Positions 1-8,290 of a stretch of 64,000 nucleotides of DNA are shown one piece after another. The stretch lies in contig DIWE01000024.1 in assembly GCA_002423435.1 (NCBI GenBank), positions 6,670-70,669 on the forward strand, given 5' to 3'. Both the position numbers and the translations under genes were made by a program. The DNA is from Clostridiales bacterium UBA6114 (lineage in GTDB: Bacteria; Bacillota; Clostridia; Oscillospirales; Butyricicoccaceae). Each line of letters starts with the position of its first letter. Position 1 is the first letter of the stretch. The notes beneath the pieces were generated by a model. The model did not search any database and was not told where the DNA came from. It saw only the letters and a list, made by a program, of their open reading frames with translations.

Positions 1-60
1 GCGCCAATCGGGCGCGAAACCGGGGTTTCTCAAAGGGACACCCAATGCCCCTTTGACGGA
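1..60. repeat. Hairpin-rich intergenic repeat, copy A (cut by window edge)
   Basis: Three consecutive inverted repeats are packed together: GCGCC/GGCGC (1-15), GAAACC/GGTTTC (15-28) and TCAAAGGG/CCCTTTGA around a CCCAA loop (30-56). The string CGCGAAACCGGGG recurs at 13495-13507 and the CCCAA-loop hairpin has relatives at 13545-13571 and 21807-21825, so this looks like one copy of a dispersed family. It lies just beyond the stop of the first gene and may also end transcription; no clear U-tract is visible. Confidence 0.55.
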
Positions 61-63
61 GCA

Positions 64-474
64 TCACGCAGGCTTCGAAGGCATCCTTTTGGAGAAGACG
101 CGGGTCTCAAGAAAGGTGCTGAGCCAGAAGCCCGGCATGGACAGCAAAAACCACATGCACGAATAAAAAAGGCACGCCTGGCCCAGAAGGTTCCCGGCAT
201 AGCCGGAGTAGTCCCAGACGTTCCATCGGAGCGTCAGGTTTACGAGGCACCCGACCGAAAATTCAACCACGGTAATCGTCAGCGCCCCGAGCAGGCATTT
301 GCCCCAGAAATTGAGCCTTACGAGCTTCATATTGATCAGATGCAAAAGGAGGAAACAGAGTCCTCCCGTAATCGCCATTGTCCAGTGCGTCGTTCCCCGC
401 CACAAAATCTCGATCATGCTGTATAAAACCGCCCCGATCAGATATACGAGCGAATATTGCTTCATCTTTTCCAT
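64..474 (-). CDS. Putative ABC-transporter type IV (CmpB-like) membrane protein
   Basis: This 136-residue integral membrane protein has about four hydrophobic segments. The motif WDYSGYAGNLLGQACLFYS followed by a conserved W resembles the CmpB family (Pfam ABC_trans_CmpB, often labelled putative ABC-transporter type IV), whose function is poorly defined. The ATG at 474 follows GGTGGG at very short spacing and an internal ATG at codon 4 is an alternative. It is the last gene of a minus-strand set that includes the holin/lysin pair, but a terminator at 534-567 separates them. The family call rests on motif recognition only; transport activity is not shown. Confidence 0.6.
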   Translation of the reverse strand: MEKMKQYSLVYLIGAVLYSMIEILWRGTTHWTMAITGGLCFLLLHLINMKLVRLNFWGKCLLGALTITVVEFSVGCLVNLTLRWNVWDYSGYAGNLLGQACLFYSCMWFLLSMPGFWLSTFLETRVFSKRMPSKPA

Positions 475-533
475 TTTCCCACCGGCCTTACCTGAAATTA
501 GCCTTAGTATTGCCGGCTTTTACGCTGAAAATA

Positions 534-567
534 AAAAAAGCGGACGCTTTTCGGCATCCACTTTTTT
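534..567 (-). terminator. Rho-independent terminator after the lysin-like gene
   Basis: Read on the minus strand, a 14-bp stem (AAAAAAGTGGATGC with GCGTCCGCTTTTTT, two G-U pairs) closes a short loop and runs into a T-tract. It sits 49 bp beyond the stop of the 616-1878 gene. Confidence 0.75.
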
Positions 568-615
568 CCTCTTAAATCAGGATTTGCTAAAAATTTCTCG
601 CCCGATCCGCGTTTT

Positions 616-1878
616 CTAAAGCTCGATATACTTGATCCCCGATTTCTTAAGCTCGCTCACGCTGATCGTGTCCTTCGGCTTTTCCGCCGCGGCTGCGGCG
701 GTCGGAGGATCGCCCAAAAAGTCCTGTATCCCGCGCGCGAGCGCCTTTCCGATCGGCGCGGTGTTTTCGGAAAGCCAGCTTTCGCCCTCCGTACCGCCTT
801 TGACAATAATCCGCAGGAAAACGGCGGGCGCTTTAAGCTCACGAAGCTCCAAAATCCCGTTGTCGACCTTTACCCCGCTGTCCTGTGCATGCATGAACAA
901 AGGAAGCTGCGCCAGAATTTTTCCGGCGAGATCCTCCGCGCCGCCTTCCGAGCGGACAAAGACCTCATAGGCGGGAGTAATGCCTTCCTCCGCCTGATCT
1001 ACAGAAAGCGCTATATGTATATCGGAATGTTTCAGATTGGAGTCGGCGGCTGCCTCCGGGGCGGTCATCGCTTTTTCGCTCTGAAACACATCATACCGAG
1101 CTTTCAGCTCCGACACTGCGGCTTCCAGAATCCGCTCTTTCCTCTCCCGCAGCGCGCCCGATCCGTTTACGCCCGTTTCCGGCCCCGCGTTTGAGAGATA
1201 CACCGTTTTTTTTGCCGGCTTTTTACCCTCTTTTTCCGCCGCGGGAGGCGATATGCGCCTTAAGCAGACGACCGAGCAGGTCGGTCTTCCGTCGGGTCCC
1301 TCCTTCTCCGGCGCGAAAACGAGGCTACCGTCAAAAAACTTCCCCGTTGCGCCGCCGCCATCCTGCATCAGCATGAAGAGGGCCCCCTGCCCCTTCATAT
1401 AGGCCGCGCATTCCGCCTCCGTCGCATCGGTTTCCGTCAGCAGATGAAAATAGTCGCCGTTTTTCATCATGCCGTTTGCGTTATGGCTCCGCTTTATCTT
1501 ATGGTCGAGGCCGGGCACGATGACCCCACTCACGATCGCCGTCCTGTATCCCGAACAGGCGTCCTTATGCGTGCCTCCGGAGTTTGCGCCGTACATCTGC
1601 TCGCAGGGGTTTAAGCCGAGCACATACTCGGTCCCGCCGTAGCCGATGTCCCGGCCTCCGCCCCTGACATACTGGATCGTACGGCCGTAGATGGGGCCGA
1701 AGCGGTCGGTCCCATGGGACATATTGTACATCGCGAGCGGATAGACGATATCGGCGCCGGTTTTCGCCGCCCATTCCTTCAATGTAAGCGGCGTTTTCGG
1801 CTGCGACGCGTACATCAGCCCGTCGATCCATATCGTATAACCCTTTGGGGGATAGACATCAAGACGGAATTTACTCAT
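616..1878 (-). CDS. Phage-type lysin: phosphodiester-glycosidase-like domain plus degenerate amidase
   Basis: This 420-residue protein has no signal peptide. Residues 1-208 resemble the NAGPA/phosphodiester glycosidase fold (GGGRDIGYGGTEYVLGLN, then FMLMQDGGGATGKFFDG at about 168-184). Residues 224-389 follow the layout of Amidase_3 N-acetylmuramoyl-L-alanine amidases (VYLS start, DIHIALSVDQA near 286-296, GVKVDN, PAVFLRIIVKGG), but the usual zinc ligands are missing: the IHxNA histidine is V293 and the final glutamate is replaced by I/R. It overlaps the upstream holin by 8 bp, as in a phage lysis cassette, yet no other phage genes are near. Cell-wall binding or glycosidase action is inferred. 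Confidence 0.6.
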   Translation of the reverse strand: MSKFRLDVYPPKGYTIWIDGLMYASQPKTPLTLKEWAAKTGADIVYPLAMYNMSHGTDRFGPIYGRTIQYVRGGGRDIGYGGTEYVLGLNPCEQMYGANSGGTHKDACSGYRTAIVSGVIVPGLDHKIKRSHNANGMMKNGDYFHLLTETDATEAECAAYMKGQGALFMLMQDGGGATGKFFDGSLVFAPEKEGPDGRPTCSVVCLRRISPPAAEKEGKKPAKKTVYLSNAGPETGVNGSGALRERKERILEAAVSELKARYDVFQSEKAMTAPEAAADSNLKHSDIHIALSVDQAEEGITPAYEVFVRSEGGAEDLAGKILAQLPLFMHAQDSGVKVDNGILELRELKAPAVFLRIIVKGGTEGESWLSENTAPIGKALARGIQDFLGDPPTAAAAAEKPKDTISVSELKKSGIKYIEL

Positions 1879-2164
1879 CCGACATTCCCTGCTTATACAG
1901 CTGGTTTATGTAAACGCTGCAGCCCGCGACGAGAATGCCCTGCGTGACCGCGACAAAGATCGCCATTAAAACGTCGCGGTAGCTCTCGAACACGGTGTTG
2001 GCCGCGACATAAAAAACGGATAGCAGGATGCCTACGGCGCCGAGGATTAAGGGGATCATTTTGTCCTTGATCCATTCGGTTTTTTTTATCCCCATCCCGA
2101 TAAAATATAAAACCGGTACAAGAACCATCAGCTCCGGCTTGACAAACTCCAGAATCGGATCCAT
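1871..2164 (-). CDS. Phage holin (holin superfamily V-like)
   Basis: This 97-residue protein begins MDPILEFVKPEL and has three hydrophobic segments (about 10-27, 38-57 and 66-85) and a short charged tail, the layout of Hol44/superfamily V holins. The ATG at 2164 is chosen over an upstream in-frame start because GGAGA sits 7 bp before it. Its stop overlaps the lysin-like gene, giving a two-gene holin-lysin unit. Without tail or capsid neighbours, it is either a prophage remnant or a captured lysis cassette. Confidence 0.7.
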   Translation of the reverse strand: MDPILEFVKPELMVLVPVLYFIGMGIKKTEWIKDKMIPLILGAVGILLSVFYVAANTVFESYRDVLMAIFVAVTQGILVAGCSVYINQLYKQGMSDE

Positions 2165-2374
2165 TGTTAATCTCCTTTCCACATATGCGGTATTTAAGAT
2201 CATTTATCCCTTACTTTTCTATGCGGATACAAGGGCGTTTTATACGCCTCATTGGCCCGGACGGGAATTTCTTTTTGTCTCTTTTTCAAGCCTGTCGAAA
2301 GATTTCCTTTTGGCGCCGCATGGTGCCGCTCCGAAGTATTGGAAAAAAATTTATATATTATTTTTGAATATACC

Positions 2375-2403
2375 TTGACAGGCGATGTATATACGATTAT
2401 TAT
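2375..2403 (+). promoter_or_regulatory. Sigma-A promoter of the PadR operon
   Basis: TTGACA (2375-2380), a 17-bp spacer and TATTAT (2398-2403) form a near-consensus promoter 42 bp before the padR start. The spacer contains the palindrome GTATATAC (2387-2394), a plausible site for autoregulation by the PadR protein. Confidence 0.8.
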
Positions 2404-2444
2404 ATAACTGTAATCACCGATATAATGCAAAGGGGGAGGAGCTT

Positions 2445-2780
2445 TTGTCAATTGCATCCGATCTGATCCGCGGACATACCGAAACGATCATCCTCGCCCG
2501 CCTTTCGCAGAAGGACAGCTATGGCTATGAGATCAACAAAGCGATCCAGGAGCGGACCGGCGGGCGTTTTGAGCTCAAGGAGGCGACGCTTTATTCGGCG
2601 TTCCGGCGACTTGAGGAAGCGGGCATGATCGCATCCTACTGGGGAGACGAGGCGACCGGCGCCCGGCGCAGGTATTATTCGATCACCAAGCTCGGCAGGG
2701 CGGCACTTGCCCAGAACCTCGACGACTGGGCGGAGGCCAAAGCGCTGATCGACAGCCTTATTGAAGAGGGCAGGCTATAA
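2445..2780 (+). CDS. PadR family transcriptional regulator
   Basis: This protein of about 111 residues is a winged-helix PadR repressor: SDLIRGHTETIILARL, SYGYEI and ATLYSAFRRLEEAGMI, followed by the RRYYSITKLGR wing. The TTG at 2445 is preferred because GGGGGAGGA lies just upstream and family members begin at this point; an ATG at 2385 would add 20 atypical residues and overlap the promoter. It heads an operon with a permease-prefix protein and a DUF4097 protein, a set often found together in Firmicutes, where PadR typically represses its own operon until a ligand or envelope stress releases it. The signal sensed here is unknown. Confidence 0.88.
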   Translation: MSIASDLIRGHTETIILARLSQKDSYGYEINKAIQERTGGRFELKEATLYSAFRRLEEAGMIASYWGDEATGARRRYYSITKLGRAALAQNLDDWAEAKALIDSLIEEGRL

Positions 2781-2912
2781 AAAAGCCCCGCAAAACAGTT
2801 CGGCGCGCCGCCCGCCGGAAATCAGCGGCAGCCACGGCACACGCCGGAAAGGCCCCACGAGCCCTCCGGGCTTTTACCGGCTGCGACACCGCCGTGGTCT
2901 TGGGAGTCTGCT

Positions 2913-3569
2913 ATGAATGAAAAACTGCAAAACCATGTTGAGAAGCTTTTTGAAAACGCTCCGAAAACCAAAAGGGCCTCAGAGCTTAAGGACGAACTGC
3001 TCTCGAACTTAAACGATAAATTAAACGACCTGATCGCGTCCGGGCAAACCGAGGAGCAGGCGCTTAGTGCCGTCATCGACGGGATCGGGGACGTCGACGA
3101 GCTGATCCGCGGCTTACGGGCCCACGACGTGCTTTCCTATTCCCAGACGCAGGAGGAACGCAAGAAGAGCGCGCTTGTTGTGACGGCCGCGGTCGGCATG
3201 TATATCCTGAGCGTCATCATGCTGATTTTCCTTATAAGCGTGCTGAGAGTATCCACGCAGATGTCGTTTGTGGTGATGCTCGCTTTGTGCGCCGCGGCCA
3301 CCTGTATACTCGTCTATCACTTCATGTCTAGGCCTCCCTATATGAAGTCCGACGATACGCTTGTCGAGGAGTTCAAGGAGTGGAAGTCACATAATTCGCA
3401 GTCCGAGCGGATCAGAAAATCGATCTCCTCAATCCTCTGGATGGCGACCGTAGCGCTCTATCTGATTATCAGCTTCAGCTTTTTTAACTGGGGGTATTCC
3501 TGGATCATCTTTATCGTCGCGGCGGTGATCGACAGGATCATAAGGCTCATATTCGAGCTGAGGAAATAG
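2913..3569 (+). CDS. Permease prefix domain 1 / DUF1700-like membrane protein
   Basis: This 218-residue protein has a soluble N-terminal helical domain (residues 1-70, LKDELLSNLNDKLNDLIASG followed by a GIGDVDELI turn) typical of permease-prefix/DUF1700 proteins, then four transmembrane segments at about 84-107, 115-133, 169-186 and 191-212. The start ATG follows GGGAG. Its stop lies 4 bp before the DUF4097 gene, so the two are translated together. The family normally pairs with PadR regulators and DUF4097 proteins; a role in envelope stress is suggested by that context, not by any catalytic motif. Confidence 0.75.
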   Translation: MNEKLQNHVEKLFENAPKTKRASELKDELLSNLNDKLNDLIASGQTEEQALSAVIDGIGDVDELIRGLRAHDVLSYSQTQEERKKSALVVTAAVGMYILSVIMLIFLISVLRVSTQMSFVVMLALCAAATCILVYHFMSRPPYMKSDDTLVEEFKEWKSHNSQSERIRKSISSILWMATVALYLIISFSFFNWGYSWIIFIVAAVIDRIIRLIFELRK

Positions 3570-3573
3570 CATT

Positions 3574-4614
3574 ATGAATAAAAAGCTTATCGTGACACAG
3601 ATCGTCCTGTGGTCGATCATCGCTCTGTTCCTGATTGCGATATTGATCTGCGCATCGACCGGCAAAGGCGTCCCGTTCGTCCGCTTCCTCCCGGACATCG
3701 GCAAAATGGAAAAGGTGCACGAGGAGACCGCCGCGGTCACGGGCGTTTTGAAAGTCGCGCTCGACTTTTCAAGCGCGGATATCAGTATCGAAACCACCGA
3801 CGAAAACGAGCTGCGCGTCGTCCAGTCGTCCAACGGGAAGCTCGACCCGAGCGAGTATGTCACCATTTCGAACGAGGGCGGGACGCTGAAAATCACACAG
3901 GAGCTTTCCGACGCACTCTTTTTGAATTTCATCCGGCCGCAGCAGAAAATCGCGCTTTACCTGCCGAAAGGCTATCGGAATGAGCTCTCGGTAAAATGCA
4001 CGTCCGGCAATCTCAAGGTCATGAGCGCGCTTGAGCTGTCCTCCGCCGATTTCGGCATGAGTTCGGGCGATATGACGTCCGAAAGCCCCTTAAACCTTGA
4101 AAAAGCGGCCATAAAGACGAAATCCGGCAATGTCACGCTCGGGGACCTGAAATGCGGGACATACGACATCGGCTCGGTCTCGGGCAATGTGAAGGCCTCC
4201 CTGATGGACGGCGGCGGGCAAATTCTCTCGACCTCCGGCAATATTGCGATCGGGGAGATCCGGGGCGGCGAGCATTTGGTAAAACTTAAATCCGGAGACA
4301 TCAGCATCGGCGGATTTTCAGGCTCGGGCAGCATCGAAAGCTCCTCCGGCTCGGTCGGGATATCAATAAACGAGATCGACGGCAGCCTCGACATATCCGC
4401 CACATCCGGAAACATTACCGCGGATATCGCCGAAGAGCTGAACGCCGGGATGTCTTTAAGCTGCGTGTCGGGCGATATCAAGAGCAATATGGACCTAAGC
4501 TACGGCCAGGACAAAAAATCCGCCCGGATCGAGGCGGCTGAGGGAGTTCCTTCCAGTGCGCTTTCGCTCAGGACGGTTTCCGGCAACATCGAAATAAACA
4601 GTCAAGGCCCGTGA
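3574..4614 (+). CDS. DUF4097 beta-strand repeat protein, membrane anchored
   Basis: This 346-residue protein has one N-terminal transmembrane helix (about 5-27) followed by a long right-handed beta-repeat region. Repeats of the form SGN(V/I)-x-hydrophobic, such as SGNLKVMSA, SGNVTLGDL, SGNIAIGEI, SGDISIGGF and SGNIEINS, recur roughly every 20 residues, the hallmark of DUF4097. The repeat domain is probably outside the membrane. It is the last gene of the padR operon, 4 bp after the preceding stop. The biochemical role of DUF4097 is not established; relatives such as LiaG occur in cell-envelope stress operons. Confidence 0.82.
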   Translation: MNKKLIVTQIVLWSIIALFLIAILICASTGKGVPFVRFLPDIGKMEKVHEETAAVTGVLKVALDFSSADISIETTDENELRVVQSSNGKLDPSEYVTISNEGGTLKITQELSDALFLNFIRPQQKIALYLPKGYRNELSVKCTSGNLKVMSALELSSADFGMSSGDMTSESPLNLEKAAIKTKSGNVTLGDLKCGTYDIGSVSGNVKASLMDGGGQILSTSGNIAIGEIRGGEHLVKLKSGDISIGGFSGSGSIESSSGSVGISINEIDGSLDISATSGNITADIAEELNAGMSLSCVSGDIKSNMDLSYGQDKKSARIEAAEGVPSSALSLRTVSGNIEINSQGP

Positions 4615-4627
4615 CTGATGCGGGTAA

Positions 4628-4668
4628 AATGAATAGCAGGCGGCCTTGACGGCCGCCTGCTATTCATT
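4628..4668. terminator. Bidirectional hairpin between convergent genes
   Basis: A perfect 18-bp stem (left arm begins AATGAATAGCAGG) with a 5-nt TTGAC loop sits between the DUF4097 and sigG stops. It lacks a long T-tract, so it may act on both strands as a barrier rather than as a classical terminator. Confidence 0.65.
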
Positions 4669-4676
4669 CTACGAAT

Positions 4677-5447
4677 TCAAATTTGTTTTTTGATCTGCTT
4701 TAGCGCGTTTTTTTCAAGGCGCGACACCTGCGCCTGGGAGATGCCGATTTCATCGGCGACCTCCATCTGCGTCTTTCCGTCGAAAAACCGAAGCGACAAA
4801 ATGTGTTTTTCGCGGTCGGTAAGCGCCGAAATGGATTCCTTCAAAGAGATCCGCTCGATCATTGTCTCGGTGGTGTTTTTGTCGTCCGCGACCTGGTCCA
4901 TGACGCAGATCGTGTCGCCGCCGTCGGAATAAACCGGATCGTACAGCGAGACGGGGTCGACAATGGAGTCGAGCGCAAACACGATATCCTCCTTCGGCAG
5001 GTCCATCGCCTTGGCGATTTCCTCGATCGTCGGCTCCCTCTGGTTTTCGCAGATAAATTTTTCTTTTATCTGAAGCGCCCGGTAAGCGGTGTCGCGCATT
5101 GCCCTGCCGACACGGATTACGCTGTTGTCGCGCAGATATCTCCTGATTTCGCCGATGATCATCGGAACGGCATACGTGGAAAAGCGCACGTTTTTTGTGG
5201 TGTCAAAGTTGTCGATCGATTTGATCAGTCCCACGCAGCCGACCTGAAACAGATCGTCCACCGGCTCTCCGCGGTTTAAGAACCGCTGGATAACGCTTAG
5301 GACCAGCCGCAGATTCCCGGAGATCAATTCGTCGCGCGCGTTTTTGTCGCCCTTCTGGCTTCGTTCAAGGAGTTTCATCGTTTCTTCATTTGGAAGAACT
5401 TTCAGTTTTGAGGTATTTACACCGCAAATTTCAACCTTTCCCTGCAT
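4677..5447 (-). CDS. sigG: Sporulation sigma factor SigG
   Basis: This 256-residue forespore sigma factor starts at the ATG that follows GGGAGGGTG; the open frame extends upstream but the added residues are not family-like. The N-terminus KVEICGVNTSKLKVL is the SigG signature. Region 2 (NLRLVLSVIQRF, DDLFQVGCVGLIKSIDNFD, FSTYAVPMIIGEIRRYLRD) and region 4 (LTDREKHILSLRFF, TQMEVADEIGISQAQVSRLEK) are intact. In Bacillus SigG drives late forespore genes after engulfment. A SigF/SigG-type promoter lies at 5482-5511. It normally follows spoIIGA-sigE directly; here it is separated from them by the 5654-13353 cluster. Confidence 0.97.
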   Translation of the reverse strand: MQGKVEICGVNTSKLKVLPNEETMKLLERSQKGDKNARDELISGNLRLVLSVIQRFLNRGEPVDDLFQVGCVGLIKSIDNFDTTKNVRFSTYAVPMIIGEIRRYLRDNSVIRVGRAMRDTAYRALQIKEKFICENQREPTIEEIAKAMDLPKEDIVFALDSIVDPVSLYDPVYSDGGDTICVMDQVADDKNTTETMIERISLKESISALTDREKHILSLRFFDGKTQMEVADEIGISQAQVSRLEKNALKQIKKQI

Positions 5448-5481
5448 CAGTCGCACCCTCCCCGTTTTACTGCTCATCCTT

Positions 5482-5511
5482 AAGTATTGCCGTCGGGGGG
5501 CGCTTTCATAC
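5482..5511 (-). promoter_or_regulatory. SigF/SigG-type promoter for sigG
   Basis: On the minus strand GTATG (5507-5511) is followed after exactly 15 bp by GGCAATACTT (5482-5491), matching the forespore consensus GywTA-N15-GGnnAnAnTw. It ends 35 bp before the sigG start codon, as expected for SigF-dependent, then self-reinforcing, sigG expression. Confidence 0.75.
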
Positions 5512-5653
5512 GGCGGGAAAAGACTCTTTTTCTTATCTTTTAATCGCAAAAAAAACTGTTTTTCGCAGGGCAGAAAAGCAGTTTTTCCTATTATGGGCGT
5601 ATGAAGCCTTGCAGTTTAATACCGGAAAATATTTTTCGTTTTTATATCGGCGT

Positions 5654-6883
5654 TTATCCGAAATGATACAGACGTATCAGTAACAGATAATAAAGCGTAA
5701 CGATGATACAGAACGGGATAATCACAGGTATTGTTTTTTTGACCAATTCTCCCAAGCCTATTTTATAGTATCCGACTACGATCGTAAGACATACGTGCGT
5801 AGGCGATATCTGCATTGCGGCATAGGAGCAGCTTTGCAGCAGCACCATCAGCGGCATGCCGCTGCCCGGAATCGCGGCAAAAGCAATGGTCGTGCAAATG
5901 GTAACGATTGCCGTGGAACCGCTGACGATGGACCCGAAGAAAAATATCAGCGCAAAAATGAGGAATGCGGGCATTGAAAATCTGGAAAAAAATTCAGGCA
6001 GTGAGGAAACAACCCCCGAATATGTAAGAAATTCTTTAAACACAAGGACCAGGAACATATTGACAATCAGCACCGGCTCAAACGCGCTCTTGGCAAAGCC
6101 GGGAAATTCGTGAATCTTGAAGCGGTAAACAAACCACGCAATGATTGTAACGGCGGCAACGGAAATCAGGACGGACAAATCGAACGCCAAAATCAGCGCT
6201 ATAATTGTAATTAAGGTCCATAAGTGAAGCAATAAGCTGCCAAGATCCTTCAATTTGTTTTGACTTGCCGGCATTCCCGTTTCCTTGGGAACTTTCCGCA
6301 CATAAAAGACATATCCCAAAATGTAAAGCACGATAACCATTGGGATCATACCAAAAACGAATTCAGCGACATTTACGCCGCTTAAATTACACATGATAAT
6401 AATAGAGGAATATGTTGGCAGAAAGCTCTCCGGGATATGGCGGTAATAGCTGGTCACAAACGCCTTCTCGCCGGTGGTCAGACTATCCTGGCAAGCATCG
6501 GAGACGATGTCGCCGCAAATCACCGCCGCAGCCGCCGAAGGCAGTAATCCGATAAAAATCGGCGCAATAGTAGCGTTGATGCGCCGGTTATTAAATAAAC
6601 CGTTTAAGTCCTGCTGGGCCAGCTTAAGTTGCCTGCGGTTTTCAAGCAGACGTTGTAAAAATGTAATACAATACAAAATCAGCAACACCGAAATGGTATC
6701 CCACGCTGTTGTGGTAAACCATAACAGCTCAAAGCATTTGAGGGGCGTAATTTGAAAAGCAATCGCGCTTGCAAAGATAGCGATCGTAATAGCCAGGTAT
6801 AATTTCAGTTTCAGTTTTAAAGCGATGATAATGGCAGCGAATATGATTATAAGCTTGATGACGTCTAGGGTTATACTGTCCAT
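5654..6883 (-). CDS. DUF401 family membrane transporter
   Basis: This 409-residue polytopic membrane protein has about ten hydrophobic segments. The sequence LLPSAAAAVICGDIVSDA, the central IPESFLPTYSSII and the late ISPTHVCLTIVVGYYK fit the DUF401 family, which is related to anion and carboxylate permeases of the GntP/CitMHS type. The ATG at 6883 follows GGGAGAG. It is the last gene of the minus-strand dehydratase cluster, separated from the 7076-8254 gene by a large hairpin. An organic-acid substrate matching the three dehydratases is a reasonable inference but is not shown by sequence. Confidence 0.75.
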   Translation of the reverse strand: MDSITLDVIKLIIIFAAIIIALKLKLKLYLAITIAIFASAIAFQITPLKCFELLWFTTTAWDTISVLLILYCITFLQRLLENRRQLKLAQQDLNGLFNNRRINATIAPIFIGLLPSAAAAVICGDIVSDACQDSLTTGEKAFVTSYYRHIPESFLPTYSSIIIMCNLSGVNVAEFVFGMIPMVIVLYILGYVFYVRKVPKETGMPASQNKLKDLGSLLLHLWTLITIIALILAFDLSVLISVAAVTIIAWFVYRFKIHEFPGFAKSAFEPVLIVNMFLVLVFKEFLTYSGVVSSLPEFFSRFSMPAFLIFALIFFFGSIVSGSTAIVTICTTIAFAAIPGSGMPLMVLLQSCSYAAMQISPTHVCLTIVVGYYKIGLGELVKKTIPVIIPFCIIVTLYYLLLIRLYHFG

Positions 6884-6995
6884 AGGTTCTCTCCCTCTAT
6901 ATAGCGTTTCCTTTGCACGTCCGGATTGTAAGCAGCGCGAACCGCCATTTGAGATTGTTCGTCAGGATACCGATTCATAATGCACAATAATCGGA

Positions 6996-7050
6996 CATCC
7001 AAAGAATGGCGGCGGCCTTGTGCAGCCCCCAGACCGCCAGACTTTGGATG
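6996..7050. other. Intercistronic two-part stem-loop
   Basis: CATCCAAAG (6996-7004) pairs perfectly with CTTTGGATG (7042-7050), and inside it GGCGG pairs with CCGCC, with small AAT/AGA internal bulges and a loop of about 21 nt. It lies between the dehydratase and the DUF401 transporter and has no T-tract. It could stabilise mRNA ends or reduce downstream expression. Confidence 0.6.
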
Positions 7051-7075
7051 GCCATGTGTCAGCTATATGCGATAC

Positions 7076-8254
7076 TCAGTCGACAGTGACCAAGTCGCAA
7101 TTCTTAAATGCAGTCTCCGAAATCTCATTTCCTAAACCGGGCAGTTTTGGTATTTCAAACTTACCGTCCTTAGGCTGATAGTCGTAAATGCACAGTTCCT
7201 TATTGGCTCTTACGCGGGCATAAATGTGATGCTCGTGAATCACAAAATTCGGGATAACAGCCTCCAGCTGCAGTGCCGCCGCCGTGCAAAGCGGACTTGC
7301 ACAAATGTGGATTTGAACGCCAACGTCGTAAATATACGCTAAGTCACAGATTTTTTTTGCTTCCGTGATACCGCCGCAGGTGCCGATATCCGGCTGGATA
7401 ATTTGCAGGCCGTTGGTCTTGAAAAACTCCTCGTATTGCCACCGAGAGTAAATGCGCTCACCCGATGCCACCGGAAGGCCGGTTTCTTGATGGACAATAT
7501 AAGACGTCTTTGGGTCCGGCGTGTTGGGCTCTTCGAAATAAAAAACTCCCATCGGTTTACACGCTTGGCCCAATTGGATTGAAGTACGGGTATCCGGCAA
7601 GGAATGATTTTCCATAATGATGTCCACATCGGGACCGACAGCGTCGCGGACGGCTTTGTACCGCGACGCAATCATTTTGATATACCTGGGCCCAAGCAAA
7701 CCGATGCGGTCCTCGGTGGGCACGGGCTTCCCGTTTTCATCAAGGGTGAAAAAATCAAACTTAACGCAATCATAGCCTTCCGCTACCGCCTTCCTCGCCG
7801 CGTCCGCCAATGCCTCGCCGGTATAGCACGGAACAATATCCTGATCCCATCCCATCTGCAGCTGGCTCGCATAGGTGCGGATATGATCGCGGCGCTTTCC
7901 GCCAAGAAGCTCATGGACAGGCGCATCATAGTATTTCCCTTTGATATCCCAAAGAGCCATGTCAATGGCGGAAATGCCTGCAAATACCACCGGGCCGCCG
8001 TTTTGTCCCCAGAAAGTAGTGCGGTATAACTTATCCCAGACCACCTCGTGGTGCAGCGGGTCCATGCCGATAATCAGCCTCGAAAGATTGCGCACCATTC
8101 CGGCAGCCGCAAATTGCGCTTCTCCATATGCGAGGGCGGCTTCTCCGTCGCCGTAGATGCCCGCATCGGTATAAACGCGGCACAGGATCGGACGCCAATG
8201 GCCATTTTTATGGGCGGTTCTTACATGCAATATGTCAACCTTTGTAATTTTCAT
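7076..8254 (-). CDS. Enolase-superfamily acid dehydratase, paralog 1
   Basis: This 392-residue enzyme has an N-terminal capping domain (about 1-120) and a TIM barrel. Candidate active-site residues resemble the RspA/mannonate dehydratase-like branch of the mandelate racemase superfamily: VKFDFF (K165), MENH (E215, H217), FEEPN (E241), GER (E266), HICASP (H316) and HEHH (E341). Three carboxylates would bind Mg2+ and the histidines act as acid/base for loss of water from a sugar acid. The start follows AAGGAGGG. It is the most divergent of three paralogs in the operon. The exact substrate cannot be read from sequence. Confidence 0.85.
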   Translation of the reverse strand: MKITKVDILHVRTAHKNGHWRPILCRVYTDAGIYGDGEAALAYGEAQFAAAGMVRNLSRLIIGMDPLHHEVVWDKLYRTTFWGQNGGPVVFAGISAIDMALWDIKGKYYDAPVHELLGGKRRDHIRTYASQLQMGWDQDIVPCYTGEALADAARKAVAEGYDCVKFDFFTLDENGKPVPTEDRIGLLGPRYIKMIASRYKAVRDAVGPDVDIIMENHSLPDTRTSIQLGQACKPMGVFYFEEPNTPDPKTSYIVHQETGLPVASGERIYSRWQYEEFFKTNGLQIIQPDIGTCGGITEAKKICDLAYIYDVGVQIHICASPLCTAAALQLEAVIPNFVIHEHHIYARVRANKELCIYDYQPKDGKFEIPKLPGLGNEISETAFKNCDLVTVD

Positions 8255-8290
8255 CCAGAGACCCTCCTTAGACGTAATATTCCAGATTGC

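Noticed and set aside
1714..1947. Plus-strand open frames opposite the lysin-like gene
   Set aside because: They mirror a GC-rich coding strand, have no ribosome sites and no recognisable protein sequence.
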